Below, piece after piece: positions 46,001 through 52,836 of a stretch of DNA of 64,000 bases. The position numbers were made by a program, and so were the translations under genes. The notes beneath the pieces are model-generated. The model saw nothing but the letters and a program-made list of their open reading frames with translations, did no database searches and was not told the DNA's origin. Position 1 is the stretch's first letter. Every line of letters starts with the position of its first letter. Origin of the DNA: Sphingobacteriales bacterium (GTDB lineage: Bacteria > Bacteroidota > Bacteroidia > Chitinophagales > UBA2359); contig CP064999.1 of NCBI GenBank assembly GCA_016700115.1, positions 1,860,001 to 1,924,000 on the forward strand, written 5' to 3'.

Positions 46001-47245
46001 AAGGACCTCGTTTGTTTCGACGGAAATGGTGGCAGAAGTAAGGGAATTGGTTCCGGCATTGACCAAAGTAACAACGGGAGCAAAGGTAGTGTTGCAAACC
46101 CAGGAGACAGGAAATACAATGTTTTGAATACCGGCATTATCACTGGCAAACGGCATACAGGTTTCTGTATTGAGTAAGCTGCTTCTGATGCTGTTCAGGG
46201 AGGCTCTCATACGGGAGCGCTGGGCTTGGGTAAAAGCTGCCCAACACCCGCCGGAGTAGTCCATATAGTTCTCGTTAGAGTCGTTTTGATTGCCCAAACC
46301 TCCTAAAGCAACCGGTCTGAACGGGTTATTGACACTCGTATCGTCATCATCTGTTGAAGGGCATGAGTTGGAAGGGGAGCAGGTTGGGAAGAATGTACCA
46401 CCCGCAACTCCTTTGGGGGGAGTATCGCAAACACGGTCGCCATCTGTCAGACAGTTGTTGTTGGGGCATCCCCCTTCAAACGTGTGATAGAGGTTATAAT
46501 AGTGCCCCGTTTCGTGTGCCAGCAGTTTTTCCCACCAACTGTCATATTTTATAACAACTCCATCGTAGGTTTGACCATGGGCAGAGGCTAAGCTGCTGTA
46601 CCCCGATGCAGTAGCTCCGGTAATATCATAGACGATATAAATATTCAGATATTGCGTGGTATTCCAGTACAGGGCATTCTGAGTATTATAAGTGGTGAAA
46701 TTGTTTGTACTTAAACTGTTGCTTTCGTGCCGGACAATGCCACCGGTTGGATTTCCCGATTCGTCGCGTGCGGCAAGGCATAGTTGTATTCCCACGTCTG
46801 TTCCGCTAAATGGGTTGGGAAAAGTAGCCCCGCCGGTATGGGCATATAAATTATTGGTCAGTTCAATTACATCGGTAATCTGCGAATCCGTCAGGTTTTC
46901 GGCAGTGCCAACCGGAATACCGGTTCTATGTACTATATGAACAACAACCGGTATGCTCCAGGATTCCTGGTCAGGGTTGCAGTTGCCGGCATTGCTGCGA
47001 TAGGAATTGGGAGTAGGTGTTGTTCTCTGTTTCGTCAAAATCCTGTAAATTTCATCTTCAGATTGGCGGACATTTTTGGCGTATTGGCCATCAGAATGAA
47101 GAAGAAGTTGATGAACAGAATCGGTCAGACATGTTGCCGGGTGATTCATCTGACGATTTTGCTGCCCTGATGCTCGGGGAGATATAAGCAAGAGCAACAA
47201 TAGTCCGGAAAATAATTTGGTTCTCAGATCTCGGGCAACAATCAT
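43052..47245 (-). CDS. Large secreted M43-like zinc metalloprotease with Ig/MAM-like repeats
   Basis: ATG 47245 gives a clean signal peptide (MIVARDLRTKLFSGLLLLLL); the open frame extends 18 codons upstream. A pappalysin-like domain (about 80-360) has HETGHYYNLYH as zinc site and NENYMDYSGGCW as Met-turn; N replaces the usual G of HExxHxxGxxH. A MAM/jelly-roll domain follows (about 480-640), then two near-identical tandem modules of about 265 residues, each an Ig-like (CSGGSSLLTA or CAGGSALLTA) plus a jelly roll ending NNLYLDNISLNG. The C-terminus has a Bacteroidota surface module (YARLWLEGPYNSANI, WILLEALD, HRNHISVVS) and a dockerin-like calcium loop, DGDFNLDGQVNITDFN. No typical T9SS type A domain is seen. 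1397 residues. Confidence 0.85.
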   Translation of the reverse strand: MIVARDLRTKLFSGLLLLLLISPRASGQQNRQMNHPATCLTDSVHQLLLHSDGQYAKNVRQSEDEIYRILTKQRTTPTPNSYRSNAGNCNPDQESWSIPVVVHIVHRTGIPVGTAENLTDSQITDVIELTNNLYAHTGGATFPNPFSGTDVGIQLCLAARDESGNPTGGIVRHESNSLSTNNFTTYNTQNALYWNTTQYLNIYIVYDITGATASGYSSLASAHGQTYDGVVIKYDSWWEKLLAHETGHYYNLYHTFEGGCPNNNCLTDGDRVCDTPPKGVAGGTFFPTCSPSNSCPSTDDDDTSVNNPFRPVALGGLGNQNDSNENYMDYSGGCWAAFTQAQRSRMRASLNSIRSSLLNTETCMPFASDNAGIQNIVFPVSWVCNTTFAPVVTLVNAGTNSLTSATISVETNEVLQYIFPWTGSLLPGAALDIILPEITVPAGEHTLTVYTQQPNGNTDAYPANDEKCMQFAYQSPITDLPFCNDLENGVLPETWQYQNQDGQVTFDALLLNNCAQNGNYVLRYNSFGYNIGNNGTTDRFLLPPVDLGSYESALLSFDRAYIQTFANLITTLTVEVSTDCGLTYTTVYQAAESALASVAGTETTSWQPSGCSQWAAQNIDLTPYTGQIAVIRFGVTLSGVYGQNLYLDNICITGVPACPPPPPTISPLSAQICSGGSSLLTASAIPSGFDQYNYRWFLNGNLLVGAVQQTYTATEPGNYTVQLFSETCPEVISATTVLSLYQNGVLPYSNTFSAGTGTGNFTVQNPNQGSIGWASGSSSCNGVSALFANFNQNFTGQEDYLVSPLFNLSNFASITLGFDIAYAAYSPVQFDALRVEVSTNCGQSFTTVYSKSGSTLATSPNLTTSFTPANCSYWRSETVDLSSFNSAEVIFRFVNVNGNGNNLYLDNISLNGTLPCTIPPAPVVSPATAQICAGGSALLTASAIPSGFEQFGYRWLLNGNLLNGATQQTYTATIPGNYTVQLFSENCPPVSSDISSLSQYQAAGLPYSNNFSGGINSGNFTVQNPDPGSMEWASGSTFCHGISAMFANFNQNDTGQEDYLVSPLYNLSAYTALSLSFDIAYAAYSSVQFDALRVEVSTNCGQTFTSVYSKSGSTLATAPNSTTAFIPANCSLWRTETIDLSSYAGSQILLRFVNLNGNGNNLYLDNISLNGVFSNNGTRAYARLWLEGPYNSANISMFTQLSENGWIPNLQPFNRWPWWYAGTEQTLSIPANTVDWILLEALDISYNIVARRAALLRNDGYIIETDGTEGALFTQGVVSGNAYRLRVVHRNHISVVSAALASLPNTGSPYPFTLPAFVVGGQHQLTLTPNLTFALRCADAHPNGIINYMDYAPVFQFWGGVNGYYDGDFNLDGQVNITDFNLYRQNAGAIGVWQVRY

Positions 47246-47299
47246 GGTAAAGCCGGCATTAGGGGTTGATAGGTTAAAATTACAACAAAAACCTAACAA

Positions 47300-47797
47300 T
47301 GTCTTATCTTAAAATGGAGTTACTCTAATTTAAGGCATGACGGAATAAAAAGAAGCAAAGTAGTTAAGGAAAGGGTTGACAATGACTCATTGCAGGGGCA
47401 CATTCAGTCATTGCAGAGGTGCATTAAGTCAATGCAGGGGCAATTTGAGTCAATGTACCCCTGCATTAACCTAATGCAGGGGTGAATGATGTCTTTGCAG
47501 AGGTGCTTAAAGTCATTGCAGGGGCACATTAAGTCAATGTAGGGATGCAGTAACCCATAGCAGGGGTGCATGAAGCCTTTGCGGGGATTCATTGATTTAT
47601 TACAAAGGCACAACAATTCATTGCAGGGGTGCAATCAAGCAATGCAGGGGGACTATGATATAATGCAGTGGTAAAAAAAGTATATTTCCGGGCTAAAAAT
47701 GCCCTTGACCAGAACCGGTAGTGAAAATAGGGTTACCGGCTTTTATGAGACACGCTCTTTGAGTTGGACAATGGAACGGGGTTTTTTTCGGGCAAAG
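47300..47797. other. Non-coding region holding the second 21-bp array
   Basis: Apart from the array (47387-47680) and its flank (47370-47383) no gene or promoter motif is seen here. Confidence 0.6.
47387..47680 (-). repeat. 21-bp-period degenerate tandem repeat, 14 units (array 2)
   Basis: Fourteen consecutive 21-bp units of the form tcattgcaggggcacattaag fill this stretch without gaps. The reverse complement matches the unit of array 1 (cacccctgca core), so the two arrays are in opposite orientation. The 14-base flank aaagggttgacaat (47370-47383) is the reverse complement of the one closing array 1. A minus-strand frame (47404-47634) reads heptads such as MHPCNEL, MHPCYGL and MCPCNDF, as in array 1. 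Unit 4 is inverted at its core and with unit 5 makes a 12-bp hairpin (47457-47483). Confidence 0.88.
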
Positions 47798-48427
47798 TTA
47801 ATCTGCGGCAACAAACGCATTGTCGTTTTGCAGAATAACAACCCCATCAAACATAAAATCGAGCAAAGAACGGCGGGCGTTTCGCTCAGAAGTGTTCCAA
47901 AACTGGGCATAATCTGCCGGAGTAATGCTCGGATTTTCTGTCAGGTATTGACGCAGTTCTGTTTTTCGCTGTTCGTACAGACTGCTCCTTTTGAGTCCGT
48001 TCAATTCGCCGCTCATTAACGCTTCGATAATCAGAGGAGAGGGAGTTACGCATTTATCGGCAATTCGCACATAGATTTGCTGTTGTCCGTTTTTGTCAAT
48101 GGCGTAATGAGGTTTTTGAGAGCTTTCCTCAACATACGCAATCAACAGGGTTTTACCATTGATTTCAATATCGTCATAAGAAATTTCTATAGGAGGATTA
48201 CAATATTGGGAGGCTGCTTGTTCCAGAAAATATATTTCGCCGTCAGGGTCAACTCCGACAACATGCCCCTTGTCGCCAACCCCTACCAAAAACCTGCCGC
48301 CTCTGCTATTGGCAAAAGCAACAATGGCACGGGCTATTTTGGGTGGAGAGGTGATGTATTGTTTAAAATCCTGATACGGACCCTCGCCCTCAGTCAGCCA
48401 CTGTGTGATTTGTTTTCGGGTTACCAT
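47798..48427 (-). CDS. AlbA_2 (Schlafen-type) domain protein with C-terminal helical region
   Basis: ATG 48427 gives MVTRKQITQWL; an alternative start is 8 codons upstream. Residues 10-125 match the AlbA_2 domain: GPYQDFKQYI, ARAIVAFANSRGGRFLVGVG, then GVDPDGEIYF and TLLIAYVEES, with Asp in place of the usual Glu of the E-F-K motif. A helical, probably winged-helix, part follows (about 145-205). Members are predicted nucleic-acid-binding or regulatory proteins, and some act in defence, but this short single-domain form does not show a toxin or nuclease site. It is preceded downstream by the 21-bp array. 209 residues. Confidence 0.85.
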   Translation of the reverse strand: MVTRKQITQWLTEGEGPYQDFKQYITSPPKIARAIVAFANSRGGRFLVGVGDKGHVVGVDPDGEIYFLEQAASQYCNPPIEISYDDIEINGKTLLIAYVEESSQKPHYAIDKNGQQQIYVRIADKCVTPSPLIIEALMSGELNGLKRSSLYEQRKTELRQYLTENPSITPADYAQFWNTSERNARRSLLDFMFDGVVILQNDNAFVAAD

Positions 48428-48487
48428 GATTTGAAAGAATGACAGTTTCACAAAATCGTACCAAACAAGACCGTTGTTTGGGTATTC

Positions 48488-49084
48488 TTAAACAGAGAAA
48501 TGCGTGAGCAAGAGTTGAACCAGTCCTATGAGGAACCCAAGAACGCCCCCCACAAACTCAATAAACTTGAACTCTTTTGACAAAATATTAAACAAAATAG
48601 ATTCTAATTTGTCGTTTGAAAAATTAGCAACTTTGTCGTAAACAATTTTTTCGATGTTCAGATTTTTTTCGGCTTTGGAAATATAAGCATCAATTAGCCG
48701 CGGCACTACTTCATCTATTTCGGCCATGGCGTTTATTTTAAACTGATGTTTGATTTTTTCGGTAACAAAAATTGAGATCATTGGGTACAAAGTCGGGAAT
48801 TTAATCCATAAAAACTCATCCAACTTGTTGTTAACCGCATCTTTTACATCCACCAAAGTATGAGGATCAGTCAGTTTTGATTTAATCTCATCAAAAGAAA
48901 TCAACTCTTTCGACACAATACTCCCTAAGCGTTCGGCAAGCAGCAGTTTTCTTTTAGGAAAAACCCCCTGAAACTCAAAGAACAAAAATTTTACTTTTTC
49001 TTTAGGGTGAAACAACATTTTGACGGCTATCCAATTGGTCAACCAACCAATAAAAGCCGCAATAAACGGAAGCGTATAGATCAT
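48488..49084 (-). CDS. DUF445-family membrane protein
   Basis: The 198-residue protein has an N-terminal hydrophobic helix with the DUF445 signature (GWLTNWIAVKMLFHP at 13-27 and FQGVFPKRKLLLAERLG near 38-54), a central helical region and a C-terminal membrane helix (about 178-196). The family is widespread and its role is not established. It is co-directional with the AlbA_2 gene but with 60 bp between them and its own start at ATG 49084. Confidence 0.85.
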   Translation of the reverse strand: MIYTLPFIAAFIGWLTNWIAVKMLFHPKEKVKFLFFEFQGVFPKRKLLLAERLGSIVSKELISFDEIKSKLTDPHTLVDVKDAVNNKLDEFLWIKFPTLYPMISIFVTEKIKHQFKINAMAEIDEVVPRLIDAYISKAEKNLNIEKIVYDKVANFSNDKLESILFNILSKEFKFIEFVGGVLGFLIGLVQLLLTHFSV

Positions 49085-49321
49085 TTTCGGGTTTGATTAA
49101 TTTAATCACCTTCCTAATTCAGGATGGTCAGATGTCTGAATAATGACGAAGCCGATTTAATCAGTTACATTAGGAGGTCATATATGTTTGTAAAATTAGC
49201 CGGCACTTATGATGGAAACCTGATCATAGTGAATTTTGAACACAAATCTGATTATTTGTACTCCGTATTGACGGGATATTACAATGGTATAGTCAGACTG
49301 TGGCTTGAAATAAGGTGCTTT

Positions 49322-49984
49322 TTATGCTTTCATTGCTCTGTTTAAAAAATCGTTCAAAGGTTTTAATGCCTTACAGGAGGCTTCGATTTGGTCTAAAAAG
49401 TCAGGCTGAGTTATCTGAGCATTGGTAAACATTCTCGATGCCACATAGCTTGTATATTGCAGTAAGTGGAGGTAGGGATGATCTTTGGGATAACCTTTAG
49501 GGGCGGTTTTGAGTTTGTAATCGTCTAATTGCCCAAATTGTTTGACAAAGTCGGGATGTTGAAGGATGGCTAAAAACTCGGGAGTATGGTAATCAATTTC
49601 CTGACGAATCATTTTTAATTGTGGGGAAGGCGGCACATAAGAGCCTCCGCCTAAAAAGATTTGATCTTCCGGTTCAATATGAAGGTAATACCCACAATCC
49701 ATTGATTTTTTACCACCTCCGGTGATACATGCTCCCATATTGGTTTTGTATGGCTCTTTGTTGGGCGAAAACCGCACGTCTCTGTAAATTCTGAACAGGC
49801 AATCTTTGGCTTTGAGCTGACCAACAGACGGATCAAATTTTGCCAACCTGGGAATCAGCTTGGCGACAAATTGTTCAACGTCTTCCTTGGCTTGTTCATA
49901 AGCAGGTTTATTTGCATTGAACCATTCGCGGTTGTTATTTAACTTGAGCAAACGCAAAAATTCTAACGTACTTGCTTGCAACAT
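49322..49984 (-). CDS. DUF2461 (TIGR02453) family protein
   Basis: ATG 49984 gives MLQASTLEFLRLLKLNNNRE, the usual opening of the family; the frame is open another 18 codons. The 220-residue product has NREWFNANKPAYEQAKEDVE at 18-37, FRIYRDVRFSPNKEPYKTNM near 66-85, and GCYL-like HIEPEDQIFLGGGSYVPP, all family hallmarks. Function is not established; similar proteins are found widely in bacteria and fungi. It sits between DUF445 and a small secreted protein on the same strand. Confidence 0.88.
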   Translation of the reverse strand: MLQASTLEFLRLLKLNNNREWFNANKPAYEQAKEDVEQFVAKLIPRLAKFDPSVGQLKAKDCLFRIYRDVRFSPNKEPYKTNMGACITGGGKKSMDCGYYLHIEPEDQIFLGGGSYVPPSPQLKMIRQEIDYHTPEFLAILQHPDFVKQFGQLDDYKLKTAPKGYPKDHPYLHLLQYTSYVASRMFTNAQITQPDFLDQIEASCKALKPLNDFLNRAMKA

Positions 49985-50042
49985 AATGTATAAAGGATTT
50001 GGTGTGAGTAGAAAAGAAACTAAATAGTTTGACAGCAAACTG

Positions 50043-50516
50043 TTATTTTAATTTGGAAGTATGGTTTGGTTTTGTGTTATCCTGTGGCGGGGTTTCTAAT
50101 CCCCAGTCTGAATCTCTGAGAAAGTCGAGGCCATCTTTCATCATTTGGGGGACTTCCTTAACCTGCTCCCTGAGTGGGTCTAACGAACCCTCTTTCCAGC
50201 CCAAAGCTTTGGCGCATTGCTCAATTCCCGAAATAACATCACTCATCGGAGAAACAAAGTCAATAGATTTGCCGTCCACAACCAAGTTGCCTTCTTCCAC
50301 TTCAACATCCATGCCTTTCAACTCATTTTGTAAATGTTGGAGTTTGTGCTTTGCAGCAGTTTTGACAGAATCCATTTTTTGCAATACTGTCTTTGAAAGG
50401 GGCGAATCTGTGGTTTTTCGGTCTGTGTTTTGTGCAAAACCGGTAGCGGCAGAAGATATAGTGAGCAGAACACAAAAAAGAATCAAAACCAATGAAGAAA
50501 GGAGGAGGGATTTCAT
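50043..50516 (-). CDS. Small secreted protein of unknown function
   Basis: The 157-residue protein begins with a signal peptide (MKSLLLSSLVLILFCVLLTI) cleaved after about residue 29 (GFAQ). The mature part is highly charged and helical, with a short amphipathic coiled-coil stretch (KMDSVKTAAKHKLQHLQNEL) and a DxxSP segment, and ends in a Lys/Pro-rich tail. No family is recognised. It lies 59 bp upstream of the DUF2461 gene and may share its transcript. Confidence 0.7.
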   Translation of the reverse strand: MKSLLLSSLVLILFCVLLTISSAATGFAQNTDRKTTDSPLSKTVLQKMDSVKTAAKHKLQHLQNELKGMDVEVEEGNLVVDGKSIDFVSPMSDVISGIEQCAKALGWKEGSLDPLREQVKEVPQMMKDGLDFLRDSDWGLETPPQDNTKPNHTSKLK

Positions 50517-50712
50517 GGCAGATTTTCTTTTGAAGCAGGGTTAAAAACAAAAAATATTTTAAGTGTAATTTTCATTACATCGGTCAGAAAGTAGTACTTT
50601 GTGGCCGAAAAAGCAACCGGAAACGGCTCTGGGTTTAAATGCCCTACAAAGTTAAACAGATTATTGAAATACTGCCAAGCCTTATTGGGTTTAAAAACTC
50701 GTTCATCTATTG

Positions 50713-50720
50713 TATTTTTG
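50713..50720 (+). promoter_or_regulatory. Putative -7 box for the aminotransferase
   Basis: TATTTTTG lies 8 bp before the ATG at 50728; a TTG at the right spacing is not clear. If used, the transcript would be nearly leaderless. Confidence 0.35.
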
Positions 50721-50727
50721 TTGATTT

Positions 50728-51891
50728 ATGTCAAATTACAGGGTAGGGGTCAGGTCAAAACTGCCAAATATTGGGACGACCATTTTTACAGTCATGTCTG
50801 CGCTTGCCAATGAGCATGGTGCTATCAATCTTTCACAAGGTTTTCCCGATTTTGACTGCCCGTCCGATCTGACAGATTTGGTCAGCTTTTACCTGAAAAA
50901 AGGATATAACCAATATGCTCCAATGGCCGGTTTACCCGGTTTACGGGAACAGATAGCGCAAAAAACAGACAAACTTTATCATTTTTATCCAAATCCGGAA
51001 ACAGACATCACCATCACCGCAGGAGGCACTCAAGCCATCTATACAGCAATTACGGCTTTGGTCAATGAGGGAGATGAGGTGATGGTTTTTGAACCTTGTT
51101 ATGATTGTTATGTACCTGCCATCAGGCTTTGCGGGGCAATTCCTGTCCATATTCCGTTACAGGAAAACAACTACCGGATTCCCTGGGACTTAGTCAAAAA
51201 GATGATCAGCAGCCGCACCCGCATGATCCTGCTCAACTCTCCCCATAATCCTACCGGATCTGTCCTCGATGCTTCCGACTTGCAGGAACTTCAGCGTTTG
51301 GTTACCGGAACGGATATTGTTTTGCTCAGCGATGAGGTTTATGAGCATGTCATATTTGACGGATTGCGCCATGAAAGCATGCTGCTCTATCCCGAACTCA
51401 GGGAGAGGAGTGTGGTGGTATTTTCATTTGGAAAAACATTTCACAACACCGGTTGGAAAATAGGATATGCCATTGCGCCCGATTATCTGACCCGCGAATT
51501 CCGAAAATCGCACCAGTTTATTGTATTTTCGGTGAATACTCCTTTTCAGTATGCATTGGCAGATTATTTGCAAACCCCCGAACATTATCTCAGCCTGTCT
51601 GAATTTTATCGTCAAAAACGCGATTATTTCCTTCAGCTTCTTAGCGGCAGCCGGTTTAGCTATGTTCCGGCTTCCGGTTCTTATTTTCAATTGCTGCACT
51701 ACGATGCCATTTCAGACGAAAAAGACACCGATTTTGCGGTCAGACTGACCAAAGAAAATGGTGTTGCTGCAATTCCGGTTTCTGTGTTTTACAGCAAACC
51801 CGAACAAGCTACTCAGAGAGTTTTGCGGTTTTGTTTTGCCAAAAAAAATGAAACGCTCGAACAGGCAGCCGAAAAATTGTTGAAAGTTTAA
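50728..51891 (+). CDS. PLP aminotransferase, methionine/kynurenine/glutamine type (YbdL-like)
   Basis: This class I/II aminotransferase of 387 residues has NLSQGFPDFDCP at 34-45, YAPMAGLPGLREQIA at 63-77, GGTQAIYTAITALV at 99-112, NSPHNPTG at 170-177, SDEVYEH at 201-207 and the PLP lysine K236 in SFGKTFHNTGWK. This pattern fits the methionine/glutamine transaminase K group, including YbdL and MtnE-like enzymes, which use 4-methylthio-2-oxobutanoate. It is 19 bp before an omega-amidase gene, the known companion activity that removes the 2-oxoglutaramate made when glutamine is the donor. Exact substrate is inference. Confidence 0.92.
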   Translation: MSNYRVGVRSKLPNIGTTIFTVMSALANEHGAINLSQGFPDFDCPSDLTDLVSFYLKKGYNQYAPMAGLPGLREQIAQKTDKLYHFYPNPETDITITAGGTQAIYTAITALVNEGDEVMVFEPCYDCYVPAIRLCGAIPVHIPLQENNYRIPWDLVKKMISSRTRMILLNSPHNPTGSVLDASDLQELQRLVTGTDIVLLSDEVYEHVIFDGLRHESMLLYPELRERSVVVFSFGKTFHNTGWKIGYAIAPDYLTREFRKSHQFIVFSVNTPFQYALADYLQTPEHYLSLSEFYRQKRDYFLQLLSGSRFSYVPASGSYFQLLHYDAISDEKDTDFAVRLTKENGVAAIPVSVFYSKPEQATQRVLRFCFAKKNETLEQAAEKLLKV

Positions 51892-51910
51892 ACCTTTTTA
51901 ATACGACTAT

Positions 51911-52693
51911 ATGACTTCAGATACGCTTCAAATAACATTGGTTCAGTCTGATATTATCTGGGAAAACAACGCAGCTAACAGGTTGGTTTATGACCAATTG
52001 CTCGATGGTGTTACCTCCGATCTTGTTATATTGCCCGAAATGTTTACCACCGGTTTTACCATGAATCCTACGTCTGTTGCCGAAAGCATGGACGGCCCAA
52101 CCTTGCAATGGATGACAGAAAAAGCACGGCAAAACAACTTTGTGATTGCCGGAAGTCTGGTAATCGCCGAAAACAACCGTTATTTTAACAGATTGGTATG
52201 GGTACAGCCCAACGGCCATATTTACTTTTACGACAAACGCCACCTGTTCATACTGGGAGGTGAAGAGATCGTTTATACGGCCGGAATCAAAAAAATAATG
52301 CCCGAGTTGAAAGGATGGCGAATCCTGCCTTTGGTATGCTACGATTTGAGATTTCCGGTTTGGAGCCGCCAAACCCCACAACAGCCATACGACTTGCTTA
52401 TTTATGTAGCCAACTGGCCACAGGTTAGAAATTACCCCTGGCAGCAGTTATTGAGAGCGCGCGCCATTGAAAATCTGGCTTACGTAGCCGGAGTAAACCG
52501 GATAGGTACCGATGGATCGGGAATTTACCACAGCGGAAACAGCGCATTGATAAATTTCAAGGGCGAAGAAATACAGACATTACCCGAATCGGTTGCAGTA
52601 TATACCCATTCCATTTCATTAACAGACCTGCATCAGTTTCGCCAACAATTTCCGGCTTATATGGATGCCGATGAGTTTACACTAATACCATGA
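51911..52693 (+). CDS. Omega-amidase of the nitrilase superfamily (YafV-like)
   Basis: The 260-residue enzyme has the catalytic triad of the superfamily: E43 (VILPEMF), K109 (YDKRHLF) and C143 (LVCYDLRFP). The DKRHLF and MFTTGFTMNP segments favour the omega-amidase branch (2-oxoglutaramate or 2-oxosuccinamate amidase) over CN hydrolases or carbamoylases. Adjacent aminotransferase supports the glutamine transaminase/omega-amidase pathway, which drives keto-acid transamination, for instance in methionine salvage. No other salvage genes are in the window. No signal peptide; cytoplasmic. Confidence 0.92.
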   Translation: MTSDTLQITLVQSDIIWENNAANRLVYDQLLDGVTSDLVILPEMFTTGFTMNPTSVAESMDGPTLQWMTEKARQNNFVIAGSLVIAENNRYFNRLVWVQPNGHIYFYDKRHLFILGGEEIVYTAGIKKIMPELKGWRILPLVCYDLRFPVWSRQTPQQPYDLLIYVANWPQVRNYPWQQLLRARAIENLAYVAGVNRIGTDGSGIYHSGNSALINFKGEEIQTLPESVAVYTHSISLTDLHQFRQQFPAYMDADEFTLIP

Positions 52694-52836
52694 GTAGCCG
52701 TTCAAAATAAAAACCGGCTTAAAAGATTTTCAAAACGAACGGACAAAGGTTTTTGGTAAGTTTAAAACATTCGGGTTTTCCGTTTTCAGGCTTATATTTG
52801 TTGGATTTAGCTATGTTTCAGCAATTTATATCGCCA

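Noticed and set aside
43277..47170. Several plus-strand ORFs inside the metalloprotease gene
   Set aside because: They are opposite-strand shadows of the repeat-rich coding sequence; none has a recognisable domain.
47404..47634. Small protein from array 2
   Set aside because: Same reasoning as for array 1; no start region, no conserved ends, and units vary at non-synonymous positions.
47798..48427. Schlafen-type antiviral defence gene
   Set aside because: Only the AlbA_2 domain is present, with no nuclease or toxin domain and no defence neighbours.
49124..49345. 73-codon ORF on the plus strand
   Set aside because: No family similarity, overlaps the DUF2461 gene end, and no promoter or neighbour support.
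50029..50544. 171-codon ORF opposite the small secreted protein
   Set aside because: Antisense shadow of the gene at 50043-50516, which has a signal peptide and normal composition.
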